Below are positions 1-5,967 of a stretch of DNA of 5,967 nucleotides, in pieces. Position 1 is the first letter of the stretch; every line of letters starts with the position of its first letter. The stretch lies in assembly GCA_017619255.1 (NCBI GenBank), contig JAFZSS010000172.1:1-5967 (forward strand), given 5' to 3'. This stretch comes from Muribaculaceae bacterium (GTDB lineage: Bacteria; Bacteroidota; Bacteroidia; Bacteroidales; Muribaculaceae). A program made the translations under genes and the position numbers. The notes under the pieces were generated by a model that saw only the letters and a list, made by a program, of their open reading frames with translations, searched no databases and was not told the origin of the DNA.

Positions 1-1545
1 GGGGAAGTCCTGCTGAGCCATCTGCAGCACATAATTGCTGTCAGCAAGGAAGACATCACGGCCCTCAAGGTCAAGTGCCATGAACTGGTGTTTGCGCTTT
101 TTGAACGCCTCGAGCGCATCATCGTCATCGCTCTCGATCCAGCAGGCTTTATACAGGTGGATAGGCTCCCAACGGCATTGGGCGCCGTACTCATGAAGCA
201 AGCGGTACTGGATGACCTCGAACTGCAGTTGCCCCACAGTACCTATAATTTTGCGGTTGTTGAACTGATTGACGAACATCTGGGCCACGCCCTCATCCAT
301 CAGCTGCTCGATGCCCTTGTTGAGCTGTTTGGTCTTCATCGGGTCGGTGTTCTCAATGTACTTGAACATTTCAGGCGAGAAACTGGGCAGGCCCTTGAAG
401 TGGAGCAGTTCACCTTCGGTAAGGGTGTCGCCGATCTTGAAAATGCCGTTGTCGGGTAAGCCCACGATATCGCCGGGATAAACCTCATCAATGATTTCTT
501 TTTTCTGTGCCATAAAAGCTGTCGGAGCGCTGAATCGGTAACTCTTGCCGCTGCGCACATGCAAGTAGTTGCCGTTGCGATGGAACACACCAGAGCACAC
601 CTTGACAAAAGCAATGCAACTGCGGTGGTTGGGATCCATGTTGGCGTGAATCTTGAAGACAAAACCGGTGAATTTGTCTTCGCCGGGCTCCACGCTGCGC
701 TCGATGGCGCTCACGGGACGGGGCGACGGGGCGATATGCACGAAGCAATCCAGCAATTCCTTCACGCCGAATGTGTTCAAGGCAGAGCCGAAGAATACAG
801 GTGCCACCTTGCCGTCCAGATAGTCAAGCGTGTTAAAGTCTGGATAGACACCGTCGATGAGTTCGATGTCGGCGCGCAGTTTCTCGGCATCGGCCTTGCC
901 AACGGCCTTGTCGATGGCGGGATCATTGATATCGCTGATGTCCACGCGGTCGGTCACATGCTGCTTGTCGGGCTTGAACAGGCTGATGTTGTGCTCGTAG
1001 ATGTTGTACACGCCCTTAAAATGGGCGCCGATGTTGATGGGCCAGCTCAGCGGGCGTACATCAATTTTCAGTTCCTGCTCCAGTTCGTCGAGGATGTCAA
1101 ACGGGTCGCGCCCCTCGCGGTCGAGCTTGTTGACAAAGATGATGACAGGCGTGTTGCGCATGCGGCACACCTCCATCAGTTTGCGTGTCTGGGTCTCTAC
1201 GCCCTTGGCGACATCGACAACAATGATGACGCTGTCCACAGCCGTCAGGGTGCGGTAGGTGTCTTCGGCAAAATCCTGGTGACCGGGCGTGTCGAGGATG
1301 TTTATTTTATAATCGCCATAGTTGAATCCCATGACCGAGGTAGCGACCGAGATACCGCGTTGTTTCTCGATTTCCATCCAGTCGCTGGTGGCGGTCTTCT
1401 TAATCTTATTGGACTTCACAGCGCCTGCCACATGAATGGCGCCACCGAAGAGCAGCAGCTTCTCGGTCAACGTCGTCTTGCCGGCATCTGGGTGAGAAAT
1501 GATGGCAAAAGTGCGGCGGCGGGTGATTTCGGTAGTCAGTGACAT
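1..1545 (-). CDS. prfC: Peptide chain release factor 3 (RF3), C-terminus cut by window edge
   Basis: A translational GTPase that recycles RF1 and RF2 from the ribosome after peptide release. I translated the frame from the ATG at 1545-1543 to the left edge: 515 codons with no stop. The family is usually about 525-530 residues, so probably only the last 10-15 are missing. The G domain shows the P-loop HPDAGKTT (residues 18-25), switch [11 protein letters not shown] (63-72), switch [10 protein letters not shown] (85-92), NKLD (139-142) and the G5-region FFGSA (251-255). The RF3-typical stretches [13 protein letters not shown] (296-308, domain II) and VGQLQFEV (437-444, domain III) separate it from EF-G and from other translational GTPases. 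The start lies 2 nt after the rfbD stop, with an A/T-rich stretch rather than a clear Shine-Dalgarno, so translation is probably coupled to rfbD. All the motifs named are intact. Identification is very secure. Confidence 0.97.
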   Translation of the reverse strand, partial: MSLTTEITRRRTFAIISHPDAGKTTLTEKLLLFGGAIHVAGAVKSNKIKKTATSDWMEIEKQRGISVATSVMGFNYGDYKINILDTPGHQDFAEDTYRTLTAVDSVIIVVDVAKGVETQTRKLMEVCRMRNTPVIIFVNKLDREGRDPFDILDELEQELKIDVRPLSWPINIGAHFKGVYNIYEHNISLFKPDKQHVTDRVDISDINDPAIDKAVGKADAEKLRADIELIDGVYPDFNTLDYLDGKVAPVFFGSALNTFGVKELLDCFVHIAPSPRPVSAIERSVEPGEDKFTGFVFKIHANMDPNHRSCIAFVKVCSGVFHRNGNYLHVRSGKSYRFSAPTAFMAQKKEIIDEVYPGDIVGLPDNGIFKIGDTLTEGELLHFKGLPSFSPEMFKYIENTDPMKTKQLNKGIEQLMDEGVAQMFVNQFNNRKIIGTVGQLQFEVIQYRLLHEYGAQCRWEPIHLYKACWIESDDDDALEAFKKRKHQFMALDLEGRDVFLADSNYVLQMAQQDFP

Positions 1546-1547
1546 TA

Positions 1548-2447
1548 TTATCGTTTGGTGTTTAATTTTTCAAGTTGATTGACGGTGCCCTCAAGGCTGT
1601 CGAGCCAGTAAGGTACTGTCACCCCAAATGTGGTTTTGAATTTGGTCTTATCCAGTACACTGTAGGCCGGGCGGTGGGCCTTGGCAGGGAACTCGTCACT
1701 GTGGCAAGGCTGTACATCACAAGTGGTAATGCCTGCTAAACGGTGAATGGCAATGGCAAAATCATACCACGAGATGACACCCTCGTTACTGTAGTGATAG
1801 ATACCGGGATGCCATTCGTCGGCAGTGATGACCGTTAAGATGGCGCCTGCCAAGTCACGGGCGCAAGTCGGTGACCCCACTTGGTCAAACACAACTTTCA
1901 ACGCAGGCTTTTCCTTACCCAGAGCAAGCATCGTCTTGACGAAGTTCTTGCCGTAGGGCGAGTAGAGCCAAGCAGTTCGCAGGATGACAGCATCATCGCC
2001 CAATGTCTCAAGCAATAGTTGTTCGCCATCTAGCTTGGTGCGGCCATAGACCGATTGCGGGTCGGTCGGCATGTCTTCAGTGTAGGGGATGCAGCCCTGA
2101 CCGTTGAATACATAATCGGTTGAGATGTGCACCATGCGCGCACCATGGCGCTTGGCTGTGCGGGCCAGAAAACCCACGGCGGTACCATTCAGCAGAGTGG
2201 CGTTAAGCTCGTTGTCCTCGGCGGCATCAACAGCTGTATAGGCGGCACAATTAACGATGACATCAATAGCGTTGTCGGCAACCATCTGATCGATGGCATT
2301 TTCGTCAAGGATGTCAAGCGTGATGATGTCATCGCCCGCGACATCGGTATAAACAGCATGGAAACGCGGGTCGCCCTCCAGCATGTTGCGCATCTCATGG
2401 CCCAGTTGGCCATTGGCGCCTGTGATGAGTATGTTGATAGTTCCCAT
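1548..2447 (-). CDS. rfbD: dTDP-4-dehydrorhamnose reductase
   Basis: Catalyses the NAD(P)H-dependent reduction of dTDP-4-dehydro-L-rhamnose to dTDP-L-rhamnose, the last step in making the rhamnose donor for surface polysaccharides; cytosolic. The 299-residue product matches the family length and is an extended short-chain dehydrogenase. It has the Rossmann motif TGANGQLG (residues 9-16), the family-typical [13 protein letters not shown] (67-79), STDYVF (109-114) with the catalytic Thr, the catalytic pair YGRTK (Tyr134, Lys138), RTAWLYS (157-163), and the substrate-side motifs GSPT (191-194) and RPAYSVLD (259-266). The ATG lies 3 nt after the DUF4924 stop, and prfC begins 2 nt after the rfbD stop. 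The other rhamnose genes (rfbA, rfbB, rfbC) are not in the window, so the pathway is split or lies elsewhere. The start gives the Rossmann strand its normal short N-terminal lead. Confidence 0.96.
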   Translation of the reverse strand: MGTINILITGANGQLGHEMRNMLEGDPRFHAVYTDVAGDDIITLDILDENAIDQMVADNAIDVIVNCAAYTAVDAAEDNELNATLLNGTAVGFLARTAKRHGARMVHISTDYVFNGQGCIPYTEDMPTDPQSVYGRTKLDGEQLLLETLGDDAVILRTAWLYSPYGKNFVKTMLALGKEKPALKVVFDQVGSPTCARDLAGAILTVITADEWHPGIYHYSNEGVISWYDFAIAIHRLAGITTCDVQPCHSDEFPAKAHRPAYSVLDKTKFKTTFGVTVPYWLDSLEGTVNQLEKLNTKR

Positions 2448-2450
2448 TTG

Positions 2451-3017
2451 TCAGTTGTCGTTTAAATCATCACCGAACAGCGGTTTTTCCTCGTCGCGCT
2501 TGTAATAGGCGGAGAGCAGGCCGATGAAATGGGAAATCTGTGCTATCGCGGCGGCGGTATCCTGGGAAATGTCCTTGCCCTGCAGGTGGAGCACCATCAC
2601 GCCATAGAGCGCGTTGAAGCATGTCTCCAATTCGCTGGGGCGCTGGTCTTCAGGCAATGAAGCGCGTAACTGCACGATATAGGGTAAGGTACGATAGTAG
2701 TCGGCGTGATAGTCGGGGAAGCGGCCTTGGTCAGCCAGTAACTGGTGATGCAGGTCATTCAAACGGATGAGCACATTGTGACATACGCGGATGTGGCCCC
2801 GTTCACGCACATTCTCCAGTTCCATCATCTTGATGAGCGACTCATACCATTCCTTGATGTCTCGGCGCGTGTCATCGTCAACATCATATTGTGAGATGAC
2901 GGCCTTATCCACGGTCTCGATGTCCAGATGGCATGCACGCAACAGATCCTCCACTTGCCACAGGTAGAGGAGGTATTCGGCAATGTTCTCTTTGCGTTTC
3001 TGTTGAGCGATGATCAT
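2451..3017 (-). CDS. DUF4924 family protein, function unknown
   Basis: A 188-residue protein that I recognise as DUF4924, a conserved Bacteroidetes family with no assigned biochemical role. The N-terminus MIIAQQKRKENIAEYLLY (1-18) is the family's most typical stretch and supports this start. The protein looks soluble and mostly helical: it has no signal peptide or membrane segment, helices are likely at about 8-30, 48-68, 75-97, 128-146 and 154-173, and a charged tail follows (KRDEEKPLFGDDLNDN, 173-188). A His/Arg/Asn-rich central segment (RERGHIRVCHNVLIRLNDLHH, roughly 71-91) may matter functionally, but I see no known catalytic motif. The gene ends 3 nt before rfbD and lies 69 nt after the Crp/Fnr regulator, with no terminator between. 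I assign no function; the tight link to rfbD and prfC is the only contextual clue. Confidence 0.88.
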   Translation of the reverse strand: MIIAQQKRKENIAEYLLYLWQVEDLLRACHLDIETVDKAVISQYDVDDDTRRDIKEWYESLIKMMELENVRERGHIRVCHNVLIRLNDLHHQLLADQGRFPDYHADYYRTLPYIVQLRASLPEDQRPSELETCFNALYGVMVLHLQGKDISQDTAAAIAQISHFIGLLSAYYKRDEEKPLFGDDLNDN

Positions 3018-3086
3018 GGCTTTATCAGTCTAATTTGTTATCATTAAATGCGGATGCCAATTCGTTCAGTTTGTGTAATTCGTAGT

Positions 3087-3788
3087 TTATCCAAATCGGC
3101 TGATATTGCGCAATGTGGGCTCGTCGACGATGCGGATGCGTCGGCCGTCGACAGTGATGATGCGTTCTTGAGCAAAAGTGGAGAGGGTACGGATAGCATT
3201 GGCTGTGGTCATGTTTGACAAGTTGGCAAGGTCCTCGCGAGCCATATAAATCTTTAGTGTCTTGCCATCGTCCTCATAGCCATAGTTGTCCACGAGCATG
3301 CACAGGGCCTCGGCCAAGCGGCCGCGTATGTGTTTCTGGGTCAGAGTCACCACCTTGGACTCACTGCCGCCCAAGTGCTTGGACAATTCGTGCAGGAAGA
3401 ACCAAGCCAACTTGATGTTGCCATCGATGAGCTTTTTCACCACCGTCACTGGAAGCGTGCCCACCTGCGACGGCTCGATAGCCATCGTGCTGGCAACATA
3501 GGGCTCGTTGGCGAACCATGCTCGATATCCGAAATACTGGATAGGGCGGTACAGACGCAGAATCTGTTGCTTGCCTCCCACACCGTTTTTGAACCGTTTC
3601 ACCTTGCCCTTAATCAAGCACCAAAGGTATTGAGGCTCATCCTTTTCGGCATAGATGATCTGGTTCTTGCGGTAAGTGTGGATGACAAAATTCTCAGCAA
3701 TGAGATGCTTCTCCTCGCTGTTCAGGATAGACCAGATATCGGCTAGATCCTCACGAATGATGTCCGCTATAGTACTCTTTTTTACCAT
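3087..3788 (-). CDS. Crp/Fnr-family transcriptional regulator
   Basis: A 233-residue cytosolic DNA-binding regulator. An N-terminal cyclic-nucleotide-binding-type beta-roll covers about residues 25-125 (including IKGKVKRFK, 59-67). A dimerisation helix follows (about 125-160), then a winged helix-turn-helix at about 180-222 with EDLANLSNMTTANAIRTL (185-202) as the HTH and DGRRIRI (214-220) as the wing. The segment aligned with the CRP phosphate-binding cassette (FGYRAWFANEPYVAS, 86-100) lacks the Arg-Ser pair that holds cAMP, so a different ligand or none is likely. No Fnr-type cysteine cluster is seen (the only Cys are 57 and 163). The recognition helix has Thr-Ala where E. coli CRP has Arg180-Glu181, so its operator should differ. 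I chose the ATG at 3788-3786: an upstream in-frame ATG at 3830 falls inside the predicted -7 box, upstream of the expected transcript start. It may head the DUF4924-rfbD-prfC unit. Confidence 0.93.
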   Translation of the reverse strand: MVKKSTIADIIREDLADIWSILNSEEKHLIAENFVIHTYRKNQIIYAEKDEPQYLWCLIKGKVKRFKNGVGGKQQILRLYRPIQYFGYRAWFANEPYVASTMAIEPSQVGTLPVTVVKKLIDGNIKLAWFFLHELSKHLGGSESKVVTLTQKHIRGRLAEALCMLVDNYGYEDDGKTLKIYMAREDLANLSNMTTANAIRTLSTFAQERIITVDGRRIRIVDEPTLRNISRFG

Positions 3789-3802
3789 TCCACTTTGAAA
3801 CC

Positions 3803-3821
3803 AAACCCTTGAATAGGGTTT
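3803..3821. promoter_or_regulatory. Perfect inverted repeat at the regulator's predicted transcription start
   Basis: AAACCCT and AGGGTTT (3803-3809 and 3815-3821) are exact reverse complements around a 5-nt spacer. The arm centres are 12 bp apart, about one helical turn, as for a dimeric Crp-type protein. The repeat sits just downstream of the -7 box of the adjacent promoter, where a bound repressor would block initiation, so negative autoregulation is a reasonable inference. Alternatively it forms a stem-loop at the 5' end of the mRNA. I found no second copy of either arm in the window. Confidence 0.55.
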
Positions 3822-3827
3822 AAAACG

Positions 3828-3859
3828 CAAAATTACAACTTCTTTCCCACCCGCCCAAA
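3828..3859 (-). promoter_or_regulatory. Bacteroidetes-type promoter of the Crp/Fnr-family gene
   Basis: On the minus strand, TTTG (3859-3856) and TAATTTTG (3835-3828) match the Bacteroidetes -33 and -7 elements, separated by 20 nt. The predicted start is near 3821-3824, giving a leader of about 35 nt before the ATG at 3788. The promoter lies directly downstream of the terminator of the preceding gene. It may drive the regulator alone or the whole unit down to prfC. Confidence 0.7.
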
Positions 3860-3870
3860 TCCATGTGCCT

Positions 3871-3922
3871 AAAAAACAATAAACACTCTCAAGAAATCAA
3901 TAAATTGACGGCTTTGAGAGTG
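3871..3922 (-). terminator. Factor-independent terminator after the outer-membrane gene
   Basis: Read on the minus strand, CACTCTCAA (3922-3914) pairs perfectly with TTGAGAGTG (3892-3884), and the hairpin is followed by a T-rich run, TTTATTGTTTTTT (3883-3871). It begins 18 nt after the stop codon at 3941. The 21-nt loop is long, but it contains a small TCAAT/ATTGA dyad that could fold as an inner stem. The moderate GC content of the stem makes the efficiency uncertain. Confidence 0.75.
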
Positions 3923-3940
3923 ATTTGTCCGGGGATGATA

Positions 3941-4906
3941 TCAGTGGCGGAAGGCGTCGGGAATGGGCACCGGGCTGTTGGGGTTGAAGCCGGGCTGGTT
4001 GCGAATGGCGTCGGGGACGGTGACCGGGCGGTATTTCGGGTCACCCCAGTCGCGGTATTTCTTGCCGTCTCCGAAAATGTAATCCAGCGCTTGATAAATC
4101 CAAGGACCCGCATCAATGGAAATAGGGGCACCGAAAAGACTGAAAGTGGGTTGTACAACGGGCAGTGTGCGCCATCGTCCTGTGTAAGGGTCGTAGATGC
4201 GGCGTGCGCCCAAGTCAAGCGAGAAATGGTCGCTGGCGCGCCAGCCTAGCGTGCCACCATAGGACGAACTGCCCAGGAACGGCATCGCCGCTACCGAGTG
4301 ATATCGCTGATTGATGTAATACTGTCCAAAAGCATTGAGTGATAGCCTGTTATTGAGTCTGAAAGAGGCGTTTCCAAATACGCCGTAGTCGTTCCATGCA
4401 TTGTTGTCAAAATGGTATTTGTTGCCTGTCAAGCCCGTCGTGACCTGAAAGCGGTCACCCATGGGCATGGTGAAGGCAACGCTGGCGCTCGCTGTGTTGC
4501 CCATCCCTAGATAGGTCGTGTGACTGCCGCTTCCCGTGAGATAACCTTTGCCGACACGGGTGATTCCTCTTGACGACCAGTCGCGGCTGTAGGGGTTGGT
4601 GTCGTAGCGAAAATGGGGCAGGGTGGCCGTAGGGTAATGGCTGTCGTTCCATTCTGGCTGATAGATGGCAATGCTGTCGGTCAACTTGTCAAACTGGGTG
4701 TCCAGTTTGAGGTCGGCAGCGGTGGGCAGGGTGGCGTTGAAGGTAGGCTTTATGTTGGTAGCGGGTGTGATGGTCGTGGGCAGTTCGGGCATGGTGAACT
4801 GCGGGCTGATTTTTGACTGGTCAAACTGCAGTTTGATACCCTGATTCTCCTGTGCCGCCCCGATGAGGGCCGCAAATGTCATGACTATGGAGAAAACCCG
4901 CTTCAT
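3941..4906 (-). CDS. Predicted exported beta-barrel-like protein, probably outer membrane, function unknown
   Basis: A 321-residue product. Residues 1-19 form a signal peptide (Lys2-Arg3, then a hydrophobic core ending LIGAAQ), with likely cleavage around 18-19. Residues 20-100 are polar, rich in Pro, Thr and Leu, and look extended. From about 113 to 270, Gly/aromatic alternating segments resemble amphipathic beta-strands with short polar turns: SASVAFTMPM (140-149), DRFQVTTGLTG (151-161), YGVFGNASFRL (174-184), LSLNAFGQYYI (188-198), YGGTLGW (216-222), HFSLDLGAR (227-235), PTFSLFG (253-259) and PISIDAGPW (261-269). A Pro/Asp/Arg-rich tail follows, in which PVxxPDAxR occurs twice (294-302 and 312-320). 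The protein does not end in a barrel-type terminal aromatic. I know of similar uncharacterised Bacteroidales proteins but cannot name a family. The ATG at 4906 is chosen because it alone gives a proper signal peptide; the in-frame ATG at 4990 would overlap the GNAT gene and put 28 residues ahead of the signal. Confidence 0.82.
   Translation of the reverse strand: MKRVFSIVMTFAALIGAAQENQGIKLQFDQSKISPQFTMPELPTTITPATNIKPTFNATLPTAADLKLDTQFDKLTDSIAIYQPEWNDSHYPTATLPHFRYDTNPYSRDWSSRGITRVGKGYLTGSGSHTTYLGMGNTASASVAFTMPMGDRFQVTTGLTGNKYHFDNNAWNDYGVFGNASFRLNNRLSLNAFGQYYINQRYHSVAAMPFLGSSSYGGTLGWRASDHFSLDLGARRIYDPYTGRWRTLPVVQPTFSLFGAPISIDAGPWIYQALDYIFGDGKKYRDWGDPKYRPVTVPDAIRNQPGFNPNSPVPIPDAFRH
3947..4029 (-). 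repeat. Two imperfect 29-bp repeats with a 54-bp period in the 3' end of the barrel gene
   Basis: Positions 3947-3975 and 4001-4029 match at 23 of 29 bases. They encode PVPIPDAFR and PVTVPDAIR, so the period is 18 residues and the second copy is truncated at the C-terminus of the protein. Most differences are conservative at the protein level. This suggests an old internal duplication kept by selection rather than recent slippage. Confidence 0.6.
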
Positions 4907-4911
4907 GGCCG

Positions 4912-4943
4912 CAAAAATAGACGATTGCAATGAAATGGGCAAG
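4912..4943 (-). promoter_or_regulatory. Bacteroidetes-type promoter of the outer-membrane gene
   Basis: On the minus strand, CTTG (4943-4940; TTG core) and TATTTTTG (4919-4912) fit the -33 and -7 elements, with 20 nt between, the same spacing as at the regulator gene. The -7 box ends only 5 nt before the ATG at 4906, so the predicted transcript is leaderless or has a leader of a few nucleotides. No competing TAnnTTTG is seen in the 56-nt gap after the GNAT gene. Confidence 0.6.
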
Positions 4944-4962
4944 AGGGAAAGGTTAAATAGTC

Positions 4963-5505
4963 TTATTGCTCGCCTGGCATGTCCTCCCATGCGGCACGCA
5001 GGGCAGTCACGATATCTTCATAGTCCTGCTGTGTGAAAGGCTCGTCGCTACTGGACAAGATGGTAAAAGTGATACCATTGTAGGTGCGGTGTGCGCCTGT
5101 GTCTTTCAAGCCGTTGCGCAGGTAGAAGGCATGCCTGCGTTTGCGTTGTTCGGGATTAGGGGCATCGGGCTGTTGGGGCGACTCAATGTCGATGACAAAA
5201 GGATGTCTGCCGCGATACTGGTCAAGCACTGAGGTGAGTATCTCTTGTCCATAGCCTTTGCCGCGCAATTCCTCCTGAACGGCAAAATACCAACCCCAGT
5301 TATAGCATGGCAGGCGCAACACCATGGTAAGGCCCACCAACATCTCGCCGTCATAGTAAGCCCTATAGTCGATGTCCATGACATCAAGAAGATGAATCAA
5401 GTCTTCATAGGGGATTTGCTCACCCTCGGGAAATGCTGTCTCATAGAGCCGCCTCAATGCCTCATCCCCTGCACTAGCACTATCGATTCCAAGCGACCTC
5501 ATCAT
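4963..5505 (-). CDS. GNAT family N-acetyltransferase
   Basis: A 180-residue cytosolic protein of the GNAT superfamily, which transfers an acetyl group from acetyl-CoA to an amine; the substrate cannot be told from sequence. Motif A, which binds the CoA pyrophosphate, is RGKGYGQEIL (residues 81-90) and fits R/Q-x-x-G-x-G. It is preceded by the strand GWYFAVQEEL (71-80). Motif B is RHAFYLRNGLKDTG (124-137), the usual strand/helix with a Tyr and an Asn-Gly before the last strand pair (TYNGITFTIL, 141-150). The strand HPFVIDIES (101-109) lies between them. The length is normal for a single GNAT domain. The gene starts with two ATG codons (5505 and 5502); either could be used. It follows the ABC-F gene by 12 nt and so is probably cotranscribed with it. 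No terminator is visible between it and the next gene. Confidence 0.9.
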   Translation of the reverse strand: MMRSLGIDSASAGDEALRRLYETAFPEGEQIPYEDLIHLLDVMDIDYRAYYDGEMLVGLTMVLRLPCYNWGWYFAVQEELRGKGYGQEILTSVLDQYRGRHPFVIDIESPQQPDAPNPEQRKRRHAFYLRNGLKDTGAHRTYNGITFTILSSSDEPFTQQDYEDIVTALRAAWEDMPGEQ

Positions 5506-5517
5506 AACTCTTTACTT

Positions 5518-5967
5518 CTAACTCCTCACTTTTTCCAGTTCCTCACCGGCCTGTTCCCATTGTGACATCACCTCTTCGAGCTCTCGGGAGATTTTGGAGT
5601 GAGTGTAGTACACATCCAGATTCTCGCTAGTGGCTGTGGCAAGTTGGTCTTCGATGGCGGCAAGTTGTTGTTCCAACTCGGCGATACGGGTCTCCAGGGT
5701 TTTCACCTTTTTCTCGGCCTGGCGGATGCGGCGCTCACGATCCTTCTGCCGCTGGTAGTCCATCTTTCCCTGGCTGGCGGGCTCGGGTGTTTCTTCGTTA
5801 ACGGCCGTGCCAGGGCGAGGCCCTACTTCGAGTTGCTGCAAGGAGTCCAGCCGTTTTTTCTGCAGGAAGTCGTAGATGCCGCCCAGGTGCTCCCTCACAC
5901 GGTGGTCGCCGAACTCATAGACCTTGTTCACGATGCCGTTCAGGAAGTCGCGGTCGTGTGACACGAC
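5518..5967 (-). CDS. ABC-F family ATPase, C-terminal part only
   Basis: The last 149 residues of a protein whose start lies beyond the right edge. The visible part opens with VVSHDRDFLNGIV, the Walker-B-distal H-loop (His 4 of the visible part) and D-loop-side segment of the second ATPase domain of ABC-F proteins, followed by the typical YEFGDHRVREHLGGIYDFL. ABC-F proteins act on ribosomes in translation or antibiotic resistance and have no membrane domain. A linker rich in Pro, Glu and Thr (about 47-65) leads to a charged C-terminal region, about 73-147, strongly predicted as an antiparallel coiled coil (for example KKVKTLETRIAELEQQL). This resembles the C-terminal domain of Uup/YdiF-type members. 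The subtype cannot be settled without the N-terminal half and the inter-domain linker. It is the first visible gene of a probable unit with the GNAT gene. Confidence 0.9.
   Translation of the reverse strand, partial: VVSHDRDFLNGIVNKVYEFGDHRVREHLGGIYDFLQKKRLDSLQQLEVGPRPGTAVNEETPEPASQGKMDYQRQKDRERRIRQAEKKVKTLETRIAELEQQLAAIEDQLATATSENLDVYYTHSKISRELEEVMSQWEQAGEELEKVRS

Noticed and set aside
559..1542. Long plus-strand open frame (327 codons) opposite prfC
   Set aside because: It is in exact codon register with prfC on the other strand, has no recognisable domain, and prfC is unmistakable. This is an antisense shadow caused by codon bias.
3059..3083. Direct repeat AATTCGT at 3059-3065 and 3077-3083 between the regulator and DUF4924
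   Set aside because: The repeat is only 7 bp in A/T-rich intergenic DNA, with no promoter box beside it; chance is a sufficient explanation.
3789..3830. N-terminal extension of the Crp/Fnr-family protein to an ATG at 3830
   Set aside because: It would start within the -7 box and upstream of the predicted transcript start, and it adds 14 residues of no family character that include the inverted repeat.
3863..4249. Plus-strand open frame of 128 codons across the terminator and the 3' end of the barrel gene
   Set aside because: It has low-complexity Gly/Val composition and no promoter, and it overlaps a terminator and a supported gene on the other strand.
4907..4990. N-terminal extension of the barrel protein to an ATG at 4990
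   Set aside because: It overlaps the GNAT gene's 3' end and would place 28 residues before an otherwise clear signal peptide.
5962..5964. GTG as a start codon for a 148-residue protein at the right edge
   Set aside because: The frame stays open to the window edge, and the preceding residue continues the ABC-F motif VVSHDRD, so this is an internal valine codon.

Overview
The window looks like a piece of a Bacteroidales chromosome (Prevotellaceae or Muribaculaceae-like; the genus is a guess). Three things point there. A DUF4924 protein, a family I know only from Bacteroidetes, is encoded. Both recognisable promoters fit the Bacteroidetes -33 TTG / -7 TAnnTTTG pattern. Shine-Dalgarno sequences are weak or absent before the starts. 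The region is gene-dense and every supported gene is on the minus strand, so transcription runs from high to low coordinates.

In transcription order: (1) the C-terminal end of an ABC-F family ATPase (5518-5967, cut by the right edge); (2) a GNAT-type acetyltransferase 12 nt behind it (4963-5505); (3) a predicted exported, probably outer-membrane beta-barrel protein of unknown function (3941-4906), with its own promoter almost touching the start codon and a factor-independent terminator after it; (4) a Crp/Fnr-family regulator (3087-3788) with a clear promoter and a perfect 7-bp inverted repeat at the predicted transcription start; (5) a DUF4924 protein (2451-3017); (6) RfbD, dTDP-4-dehydrorhamnose reductase (1548-2447); (7) PrfC, peptide chain release factor 3 (1-1545, start present, last residues cut by the left edge).

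Genes 5-7 are separated by 3 and 2 nt and must be one transcription unit. The regulator lies 69 nt upstream with no visible terminator or second promoter between, so it may head the same operon. That would join a regulator, a conserved unknown, a nucleotide-sugar enzyme and a translation factor in one message. The terminator (3871-3922) followed directly by the regulator's promoter (3828-3859) separates this unit from the outer-membrane gene.

There is no mobile element, CRISPR array, RNA gene or sign of recent transfer. I do not see a new multi-gene system. The points most worth a second look are the inverted repeat at the regulator's start site, the near-leaderless layout of the outer-membrane gene, and the short repeat at that protein's C-terminus. 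No gene-free stretch exceeds 300 bases; the longest, about 150 bases (3789-3940), is filled by the terminator and promoter elements.
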